A stretch of 11,468 nucleotides of DNA. Source: Oscillospiraceae bacterium (GTDB taxonomy: Bacteria > Bacillota > Clostridia > Oscillospirales > Ruminococcaceae). The notes beneath the pieces were generated by a model. The model worked only from the letters and a program-made list of their open reading frames with translations. It was not told the origin of the DNA and searched no databases. The stretch covers positions 1 to 11,468 of the forward strand of contig JAEDNF010000028.1 in the NCBI GenBank assembly GCA_016302655.1, given 5' to 3'. The position numbers and the translations under genes were made by a program. Below are positions 6,160-11,468 of the stretch, one piece after another. Positions within the stretch are counted from its first letter, which is position 1; each line of letters starts with the position of its first letter.

Positions 6160-7416
6160 TTACTGTATACCTGTTATCTTGCCTGCTATTGCGCTTGCGG
6201 CGGCTACCGCAGGGCTTGCAAGATATACCTCGCTGTCAATGTGTCCCATTCTTCCGACAAAGTTTCTGTTAGTAGTGGAAACGGCACGCTCGCCTGCCGC
6301 AAGTATTCCCATATGACCGCCCAGACACGGACCGCAGGTAGGAGTGGAGAATACACAGCCTGCGTTTATAAATATCTCTGCGAGTCCTTCTTTGACACAC
6401 TGCAGATAAACCTTCTGAGTGCCGGGGATAACTATGCATCTTACGCCCTTTGCAATGTGCTTATCTTTAAGTATCTCTGCGGCGATACGCATATCGCTTA
6501 TTCTGCCGTTGGTGCAGGAGCCGATAACTACCTGGTCTATCTTTATATCTTCGGTTATTTCATCGGTAGTCTTTGTATTTTCGGGCAGATGAGGGAAGGA
6601 TACCGTCTGCTTTACTGTTGACAGGTCGATATCTATGACTCTTGAATATACTGCGTCATCGTCAGCCTTGAATATATCAAAGTCACGGTCTGCTCTTTCC
6701 TTCATATATGCCATTGTTATCTCGTCAACTTCAAATATGCCGTTCTTTGCGCCTGCTTCTATCGCCATATTTGCTATGCACAGTCTGTCGTCTATGCTGA
6801 GGCTCTTAAGTCCTTCGCCCGTAAATTCCATCGACTGATAAAGTGCGCCGTCAACGCCTATCATACCTATGATATGCAGTATTACATCCTTGCCGCTGAC
6901 ATATTTGTTCAGCTTGCCTGTGAGGTTGAACTTTATCGCAGAGGGTACTTTGAACCATGCCTCGCCCGTTGCCATGCCTGCCGCCATATCGGTAGAGCCT
7001 ACGCCGGTAGAAAATGCACCGAGCGCTCCGTATGTACAGGTGTGGCTGTCTGCGCCTATGCAAAGCTCGCCGGGGCCAATAAGTCCTTTTTCGGGGAGAA
7101 GTGCGTGTTCGATGCCCATATCGCCTACATCGTAGTAATTTGTGATATCATACTTTCCTGCGAACTCTCTGCACTGCTTGCACTGTGTAGCCGCCTTGAT
7201 ATCCTTGTTCGGCGCAAAGTGATCCATTACGAGAGATATTCTGTCCTTGTCAAATACGCCGCCAAAGCCTGCCTTATTGAACTCGTTGATAGCAACGGGA
7301 CTGGTTATATCGTTTCCCAGTACCATATCGAGCTTAGCTTTTATCAGCTGTCCCTCTCTTACGCTTTCAAGTCCTGCGTGCTTTGCCAGTATCTTCTGGC
7401 TCATAGTCATGCCCAT
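6160..7416 (-). CDS. leuC: 3-Isopropylmalate/citramalate dehydratase, large subunit
   Basis: LeuC is the aconitase-fold catalytic subunit. With LeuD it dehydrates and rehydrates 2-isopropylmalate (leucine) or citramalate (isoleucine). The three 4Fe-4S ligands are visible: Cys301 in IGSCTNG, and Cys361 and Cys364 in [34 protein letters not shown] (121-143) is the aconitase-family active-site segment, and GRMGH (388-392) is typical near the C terminus. At 418 aa it is the shorter bacterial/archaeal type that pairs with a short LeuD, as found here. ATG 7416 is preceded by GCAGGAA at good spacing; ATGs at codons 3 and 5 are less well placed. It begins 18 nt after cimA. The exposed iron-sulfur cluster implies oxygen sensitivity, fitting an anaerobe. 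Confidence 0.95.
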   Translation of the reverse strand: MGMTMSQKILAKHAGLESVREGQLIKAKLDMVLGNDITSPVAINEFNKAGFGGVFDKDRISLVMDHFAPNKDIKAATQCKQCREFAGKYDITNYYDVGDMGIEHALLPEKGLIGPGELCIGADSHTCTYGALGAFSTGVGSTDMAAGMATGEAWFKVPSAIKFNLTGKLNKYVSGKDVILHIIGMIGVDGALYQSMEFTGEGLKSLSIDDRLCIANMAIEAGAKNGIFEVDEITMAYMKERADRDFDIFKADDDAVYSRVIDIDLSTVKQTVSFPHLPENTKTTDEITEDIKIDQVVIGSCTNGRISDMRIAAEILKDKHIAKGVRCIVIPGTQKVYLQCVKEGLAEIFINAGCVFSTPTCGPCLGGHMGILAAGERAVSTTNRNFVGRMGHIDSEVYLASPAVAAASAIAGKITGIQ

Positions 7417-7434
7417 TTATTTGTTCCTGCCTTT

Positions 7435-8997
7435 CTAAGCTATGCCCATATTGAGCATATATTCTATTGAATCGGTCAGTGCCTGAACACTGGCACTGAT
7501 TATATCCTCTGATACGCCGACGGTCGTCCATACATTGTCTCCGTCTGTGCTTGCTATAAGAACTCTTGTTACTGCCGCAGTAGAACTGCCCGAGCCTATT
7601 ACCCTTACCTTATAGTCAAGCAGATGCATCTTCCTGAGCTGCGGATAAAATACCTCAAGCGCTTTTCTGAGCGCCTTGTCTATTGCATTAACGGGGCCGC
7701 TGCCCTCGTCGGCGGTTATTTCGTGGCTGTCGCCGACTCTTATTTTTATCAGCGCAGTAGCCTTTTCGATAACGCCCTCTTCTATGCGTGAAGAGATTAT
7801 CTTGAAATAGTCTATGTCAAAATGCGGTACGAAGCGGCCAAGCTCACGCAGTACCATCATATCAAAGCTGGCTGCCGCCGCCTCAAACCTGAAGCCCGTC
7901 TGCTCAAGCTCTTTAAGCTTCTTTGTGATAGCTATCGTCTGGGGGCTGTTTTTGTCAAGGCTGTCGTCAAACCGTCTTATAGCGGACAATATTGCCGCCC
8001 TGCCCGATACCTCAGACAAGAGATAACGCCTTTCGTTGCCTACTGCCTCGGGGCGTATATGCTCAAAGGTAGCAGGATTTTTTGCCACTCCGTCTGCGTG
8101 CATTCCTGCTTTATGGGAGAATGCCCCCGAGCCGATATACGGCGTTGTGACAGGCAACGACACATTTGCGACTTCGGATATATAGCGTGCCGTATCCGTA
8201 AGCATGGCAAGCTTTTTATCGCTTAGTATCCTGTCGCCGTACTTCAGCTGTATATCGGCTATTACGGTAGATAAAGCGGCGTTGCCGCAACGCTCTCCGA
8301 AGCCCGTAAAAGTTCCTTGTATATGCTCTGCGCCCGCTTTATAAGCGGCAAGCGTATTTGCAACCGCACAGCCGTTATCGTTATGGCAATGGATTCCGAG
8401 CTTTACCGATATTGCCTTATCTGCGGCCTTTACCGCCTTTTTTATATCCTCGGGGAATGTGCCGCCGTTTGTATCGCAAAGGCAGATCACCGACGCTCCG
8501 GCTTTTTCGGCGGTAGCAAGCACCTGAAGCGCATATTCCGAGTCTGCCTTGTAGCCGTCAAAAAAATGTTCGGCATCAAAGATTACCTTGCGGTGATTCT
8601 TTACCAAAAAGTCTATACTGTCGGCTATCATTCTCAGGTTTTCTTCGGGAGAAACGCCGAGGATACATTCAACATGAAGCTTCCACGCCTTGCCGAATAT
8701 CGATACATACTCCGTCTGCGCTTTGAGCAGAGCCGCAAGATTTTCGTCCTCGCAGGCTTTAAGCCCTTTTCTTACGGTAGAGCCGAATGCAACCGCCTTT
8801 GCGTTATAGTGTCCTTCGTTTATACGGCGGAAAAACTCAAGGTCTTTAGGGTTTGAAAACGGATTCCCCGCCTCGATAAGCTCTATGCCGAATCTGTCCA
8901 GCGCAGAATATATATTAAGTTTGTCTCTTAATGAAAAGCTAATGCCCTCGCCCTGCGCACCGTCACGAAGCGACGAGTCCAGTATCTGCACAGCCAT
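7435..8997 (-). CDS. cimA: (R)-citramalate synthase
   Basis: CimA condenses pyruvate with acetyl-CoA to (R)-citramalate, starting the threonine-independent route to 2-oxobutyrate and isoleucine. The HMGL-like TIM barrel opens with LDSSLRDGAQGEGISFS (6-22; catalytic Arg11, metal ligand Asp12). HCHND (203-207) and GNAAL (238-242) supply the metal ligands His203, His205 and Asn239. CimA-type features that separate it from 2-isopropylmalate synthase are RDGAQGEGIS, the FGKAWKLHV segment (101-109), FDAEHFFDGYK (140-150) and CDTNGGT (174-180). A LeuA-type allosteric/dimerisation domain occupies about 390-520, so feedback inhibition, probably by isoleucine, is likely. The length of 520 aa fits this CimA subtype. 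GGAGGG stands just before ATG 8997, in the 14-nt gap after ilvN. It takes the place where leuA often sits. Confidence 0.93.
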   Translation of the reverse strand: MAVQILDSSLRDGAQGEGISFSLRDKLNIYSALDRFGIELIEAGNPFSNPKDLEFFRRINEGHYNAKAVAFGSTVRKGLKACEDENLAALLKAQTEYVSIFGKAWKLHVECILGVSPEENLRMIADSIDFLVKNHRKVIFDAEHFFDGYKADSEYALQVLATAEKAGASVICLCDTNGGTFPEDIKKAVKAADKAISVKLGIHCHNDNGCAVANTLAAYKAGAEHIQGTFTGFGERCGNAALSTVIADIQLKYGDRILSDKKLAMLTDTARYISEVANVSLPVTTPYIGSGAFSHKAGMHADGVAKNPATFEHIRPEAVGNERRYLLSEVSGRAAILSAIRRFDDSLDKNSPQTIAITKKLKELEQTGFRFEAAAASFDMMVLRELGRFVPHFDIDYFKIISSRIEEGVIEKATALIKIRVGDSHEITADEGSGPVNAIDKALRKALEVFYPQLRKMHLLDYKVRVIGSGSSTAAVTRVLIASTDGDNVWTTVGVSEDIISASVQALTDSIEYMLNMGIA

Positions 8998-9011
8998 ATT
9001 TCCCTCCGCTA

Positions 9012-9485
9012 TCAGTCTCGTTCAAGGGCGGATATTCCCGTTCTTACAAGCTCCTTTACTCCGTAAGGCTGTAATAAGCCGATAAACGAATCTATCTTTT
9101 CGGGTTCGCCTGTAAGCTCAAGCATAAGTCTGCTCTCGGCAACATTTACAACCTTTGCTCTGAACAGATTTGCGATCTCGATAACGGGCTGGCGTGAAGC
9201 AGGTCCGTTGCCGACTTTAAGTATTATATGCTCACGGCAAACCGCATCGTGAAGCACCTTTACTTCCGATACATCATACAGCTTGCGAAGCTGTTTTACC
9301 AGCTGTTCTGTCACAGCCTCGTCGCCCTCGGCAACTATTGTCATTCTTGATATGCCGAGATTCTCCGTCTCTGCAACATTCAGGCTGATGATATTATATC
9401 CTCTGCGGCTGAACAGTCCCGTTACTCTGCCGAGTACGCCGATACCGTTATTAACGCAGACGGAAATTACATTTCTCTGTGTCAT
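9012..9485 (-). CDS. ilvN: Acetolactate synthase small (regulatory) subunit
   Basis: This regulatory subunit binds the large subunit, raises its activity and gives feedback control, usually by valine. An ACT domain spans about 4-77, with VNNGIGVLGRVTGLFSRRGYNI (11-32), the effector-site segment of the family. A C-terminal ALS small-subunit domain covers about 82-155 and ends in RTGISALERD. The length of 157 aa is normal for the IlvH/IlvN family. AAGGAAGG precedes the ATG by 7 nt, in a 14-nt gap after ilvB; cimA follows after 14 nt. The symbol ilvH would be equally defensible. Confidence 0.94.
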   Translation of the reverse strand: MTQRNVISVCVNNGIGVLGRVTGLFSRRGYNIISLNVAETENLGISRMTIVAEGDEAVTEQLVKQLRKLYDVSEVKVLHDAVCREHIILKVGNGPASRQPVIEIANLFRAKVVNVAESRLMLELTGEPEKIDSFIGLLQPYGVKELVRTGISALERD

Positions 9486-9499
9486 TGTTCTGCCTTCCT

Positions 9500-11194
9500 T
9501 CAGTCGTCCGTATTTATTTCAAGTATAGGTTCGGTAATGGATTTTCCTGCCGGCACCATAGGAAGAACATTTATATCCTTGTCTATGCGAGCTTCGATCA
9601 GCACAGGCGCAGTCTTTGATATTTCAACGGCTTCACGCAGTATCTCTTCACACTTATCCTCGCTGTCTATAACAAACGACTTTATGCCGAATGCCTCACC
9701 GAGCTTAATATAATCTGTAGGACGGTCGAGGGTGGTCTGTGAGAATCTCTTTTCGTAGAACAGCCTCTGCCACTGGCGCACCATACCGAGAACATTGTTG
9801 TTGATAACAAGCTCTATTACGGGGATATTATGCTTTGACAGCGTTACAAGCTCGTTTAAGTTCATATGGAAGCTGCCGTCACCTGCTATATTCACTACCG
9901 TCTTGTCGGGATTGCCGCACTTTGCGCCGATTGCCGCACCCAGTCCGTATCCCATCGTGCCGAGTCCGCCGCTGGTTATCAGCTGATGCGGATGCTTGTA
10001 GGCGTAATACTGTGCCGCCCACATCTGAGCCTGACCTACTTCGGTTGCGATAATAGCCTCGCCGCCTGTAAGCTTATCAAGCGTTTCTATCAGGTGCTGA
10101 GGAGTTAAAGTCAGCTCGTCTGTGCCTTTCTGACGGCAGAAATACTGCTCTTTCCACTTCTTTATCTTATAGTTCCACTCGATATGCGACTGCTGAGGAA
10201 TAAGCTTTATCAGCTTCTTCATTACATCGGTGCTGTCGCCTATAACCTGGTGATATACTTTTATATTCTTGTTTATCTCAGCAGGATCGATATCTATATG
10301 CAGTACCTTTGCGTCGGGAGCAAAGGTCTGAGGATTACCTATCACTCTGTCGGAAAAGCGTGTCCCTATACCGATAAACAGATCGCAGTTCTTTATTGCC
10401 TCTGCCGCCGTCTTTGTGCCGTGCATACCGAGCATACCCATATAGCGCTCGTCTGTCTGGTCAAAGCAACCCTGTCCCATCAGTGAAGAAGCTACGGGAG
10501 CGTCGATAAGTTCGGCAAACTGTTTAAGGGTTTCAGCTCCCTCTTCGCCGTATATGCCTCCGCCTGTGTAAAGGAACGGGCGCTTGGAGCTTTTTATAAG
10601 CTCAGCCGCTTTTGCAATACAGCTGTCCTGGTGCATTGTAACGCTGACGGAATACGGCTTTATAGGCTTGTTGACAAAATCCGCCTTCTGCGCCGTTATG
10701 TCCTTAGGCACATCCACAAGCACAGGGCCTTTTCTTCCGCTTCCTGCTATGTAAAAAGCCTCACGGATAGTATCCGCCAGCTTGTTTACATCCTTGACAA
10801 TAAAATTATGCTTTGTTATAGGCATAGTGATGCCTGTTATATCAACTTCCTGGAAGCTGTCGAGTCCGAGCAGCGAGCAGGCTACATTGCCGGTTATCGC
10901 TACCATAGGCACGCTGTCCATATATGCCGTAGCTATGCCTGTTACAAGGTTTGTCGCACCGGGACCCGATGTTGCAATAACAACGCCCGTCTTGCCGGTT
11001 GAACGGGCATAGCCGTCTGCGGCATGGCTTGCGCCCTGCTCGTGAGCCGTGAGGACATGATGTATCTTATCGCTGTAATTGTATAGGCTGTCATAGATAT
11101 TAAGAACCGCACCGCCCGGATAGCCAAAAACGGTGTCAACGCCCTGTTCTATCAGGCATTCGCAGATTATATCCGCACCCGTGAGATTTCTCAT
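9500..11194 (-). CDS. ilvB: Acetolactate synthase large (catalytic) subunit
   Basis: IlvB is the ThDP- and FAD-dependent catalytic subunit. It joins two pyruvates into 2-acetolactate (valine, leucine) or pyruvate plus 2-oxobutyrate into 2-aceto-2-hydroxybutyrate (isoleucine). In the 564-aa form, FGYPGGAVLNIYDSL (23-37) and AHEQGASHAADGYAR (50-64), with catalytic Glu52, make up the pyrimidine-binding domain. TSGPGATNLVTG follows, then the central domain, and GDGSFHMNLNEL (438-449) through NNN (465-467) is the ThDP-Mg motif. NNNVLGMVRQWQ and FYEKRFS are typical of biosynthetic AHAS. I chose ATG 11194 because AAGGA (11204-11208) lies 9 nt upstream; the ATG at 11203 directly abuts that site, and family members usually begin close to LTGADI. 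It is the first gene of the operon, with ilvN 14 nt downstream. Confidence 0.95.
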   Translation of the reverse strand: MRNLTGADIICECLIEQGVDTVFGYPGGAVLNIYDSLYNYSDKIHHVLTAHEQGASHAADGYARSTGKTGVVIATSGPGATNLVTGIATAYMDSVPMVAITGNVACSLLGLDSFQEVDITGITMPITKHNFIVKDVNKLADTIREAFYIAGSGRKGPVLVDVPKDITAQKADFVNKPIKPYSVSVTMHQDSCIAKAAELIKSSKRPFLYTGGGIYGEEGAETLKQFAELIDAPVASSLMGQGCFDQTDERYMGMLGMHGTKTAAEAIKNCDLFIGIGTRFSDRVIGNPQTFAPDAKVLHIDIDPAEINKNIKVYHQVIGDSTDVMKKLIKLIPQQSHIEWNYKIKKWKEQYFCRQKGTDELTLTPQHLIETLDKLTGGEAIIATEVGQAQMWAAQYYAYKHPHQLITSGGLGTMGYGLGAAIGAKCGNPDKTVVNIAGDGSFHMNLNELVTLSKHNIPVIELVINNNVLGMVRQWQRLFYEKRFSQTTLDRPTDYIKLGEAFGIKSFVIDSEDKCEEILREAVEISKTAPVLIEARIDKDINVLPMVPAGKSITEPILEINTDD

Positions 11195-11203
11195 TTCTTT
11201 CAT

Positions 11204-11208
11204 TCCTT
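11204..11208 (-). promoter_or_regulatory. Ribosome binding site that decides the ilvB start
   Basis: TCCTT on the plus strand reads AAGGA on the minus strand. It is 9 nt before ATG 11194 but has no spacer to the in-frame ATG at 11203, so the shorter protein start is favoured. Confidence 0.7.
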
Positions 11209-11250
11209 TTTTCTTTCCGTTGTCAATTTCTGTATATGCTAAGGATAAAA

Positions 11251-11281
11251 GCCTTATCGTTTTATTTTACCACGATAAAGC
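11251..11281. promoter_or_regulatory. Imperfect dyad over the ilvB -10 region: candidate operator
   Basis: GCCTTATCGT (11251-11260) and ACGATAAAGC (11272-11281) are inverted repeats with 9 of 10 positions matching and an 11-bp spacer. The spacer holds the -10 hexamer (11264-11269) and the arms reach the start site and the core spacer. A bound dimer here would block RNA polymerase. The sequence does not resemble the CodY box. The regulator is unknown and no regulator gene lies in the window. Confidence 0.5.
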
Positions 11282-11292
11282 GTTTTTGTCAA
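11264..11292 (-). promoter_or_regulatory. Sigma-A-type promoter of the ilvB-leuB operon
   Basis: On the minus strand TTGACA (11287-11292) and TAAAAT (11264-11269) are separated by exactly 17 bp. Transcription would start near 11257, giving a leader of about 60 nt. That is too short for a T-box or a classical leader-peptide attenuator, and only a 5-bp hairpin (TAAGG/CCTTA) is visible in it. This argues that the operon is controlled at initiation. Confidence 0.85.
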
Positions 11293-11313
11293 TGGTGAAA
11301 CGGCATTACAGCC

Positions 11314-11342
11314 AATAATAAAAGGACACCGTGAGGCGTCCT
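11314..11342 (-). terminator. Terminator of a minus-strand gene beyond the right edge
   Basis: AGGACACC (11323-11330) and GGCGTCCT (11335-11342) form an 8-bp stem with one mismatch and loop GTGA, a GNRA-type tetraloop. On the minus strand the stem is followed by TTTATTATT (plus-strand 11314-11322). The plus strand has no T-run after the stem. It insulates the operon promoter from upstream transcription. Confidence 0.65.
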
Positions 11343-11468
11343 CATCTTGTCGAAAAAGCCAAATTTTTATAAAACTGAGCTAATCCTCTATCCCCTATCC
11401 CTATGTGAACGCTCTGTGGCGCATCGTCCTGATGCGCTTTGGGCGTTCACTTTCAGGCATCCTTGCCT
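11343..11468. other. Structured non-coding stretch at the right edge
   Basis: No gene was found here. A two-part hairpin is clear: GTGAACGC (11405-11412) pairs with GCGTTCAC (11443-11450), and inside it GCGCATC (11419-11425) pairs with GATGCGC (11431-11437) around loop GTCCT. A second hairpin, AGGCA-TCCT-TGCCT, occupies 11455-11468 at the window end. Parts resemble the left-edge non-coding region: CTTTGGGCGTTCACTTTC (11437-11454) aligns with 206-224, and the final hairpin with 277-290. It may belong to a dispersed intergenic repeat family. Confidence 0.5.

Noticed and set aside
5722-6621. A 299-codon plus-strand open frame opposite leuC, the Dabb gene and leuD
   Set aside because: It spans parts of three well-supported genes on the other strand, has no family resemblance and is rich in Cys and Tyr in the way reverse-strand shadows are. 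It is a by-product of codon use.
6874-7470. Plus-strand frame of 198 codons opposite leuC
   Set aside because: It lies inside leuC and its boundary with cimA, has no recognisable domain and no ribosome site.
8317-8856. Plus-strand frame of 179 codons opposite cimA
   Set aside because: It is a shadow of cimA without family similarity or translation signals.
7435-8997. Calling the HMGL-like synthase leuA (2-isopropylmalate synthase)
   Set aside because: The RDGAQGEGIS opening, FGKAWKLHV and FDAEHFFDGYK segments match the CimA type rather than LeuA, which typically opens with RDGEQ.
11221-11226. Second TTGACA on the minus strand within the ilvB leader
   Set aside because: No -10-like hexamer stands 16-18 bp downstream; that position falls on the ilvB start region. 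The pair at 11264-11292 is far better.
11195-11257. T-box riboswitch or leader-peptide attenuator before ilvB
   Set aside because: The predicted leader is about 60 nt with only a 5-bp hairpin and no run of Ile/Leu/Val codons or terminator/antiterminator pair.

Overview
This window looks like chromosome of a Gram-positive gut Clostridia, most likely an Oscillospiraceae/Ruminococcaceae member (for example the Ruminococcus or [Eubacterium] siraeum neighbourhood). The clues are strong AGGAG-type ribosome sites, a surface protein ending in a hydrophobic segment plus KKRK, a BspA-like leucine-rich-repeat protein, a citramalate-synthase-based branched-chain operon, and moderate GC. The genus is an inference from style, not a database result. 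No phage, insertion sequence, CRISPR array, tRNA or rRNA was seen.

Left part (1-3678): bases 1-453 hold no convincing gene but many hairpins and short repeats. A terminator (449-476) then closes a minus-strand gene for a secreted protein (518-1438). That protein has a signal peptide, an unrecognised extracellular domain, a PTDE-repeat stalk encoded by a 12/24-bp tandem repeat, and a C-terminal wall-sorting-like tail. About 300 bp of intergenic DNA with two back-to-back sigma-A-type promoters separates it from a plus-strand gene (1744-3678). The latter encodes a secreted protein with seven 23-residue BspA-type LRRs and four fibronectin-III-like modules.

Right part (3703-11292): one eight-gene minus-strand operon, transcribed ilvB - ilvN - cimA - leuC - Dabb gene - leuD - GNAT gene - leuB. 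It runs from a promoter at 11264-11292, overlapped by a large imperfect dyad that may be an operator, to a terminator at 3699-3734. Gaps between genes are 3-20 nt. CimA condenses pyruvate and acetyl-CoA to citramalate, LeuCD isomerises it and LeuB oxidises it to 2-oxobutyrate. IlvBN then makes acetohydroxybutyrate (or acetolactate from pyruvate), so the cluster covers the threonine-independent route into isoleucine plus the first step of valine/leucine synthesis. No leuA, ilvC, ilvD or ilvE is present, so LeuCDB either serve both isoleucine and leucine or only isoleucine. Two small non-pathway genes, a Dabb-family protein and a GNAT acetyltransferase, are embedded in the operon.

Right edge (11293-11468): a minus-oriented terminator for a gene beyond the window, then a structured non-coding stretch. 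It shares short motifs, including a hairpin with a compensatory base-pair change, with the left-edge non-coding region.

No clearly new biological system was found. The points most worth a second look are the embedded Dabb and GNAT genes, the operator-like dyad on the ilvB promoter, and the related structured repeats at both ends.
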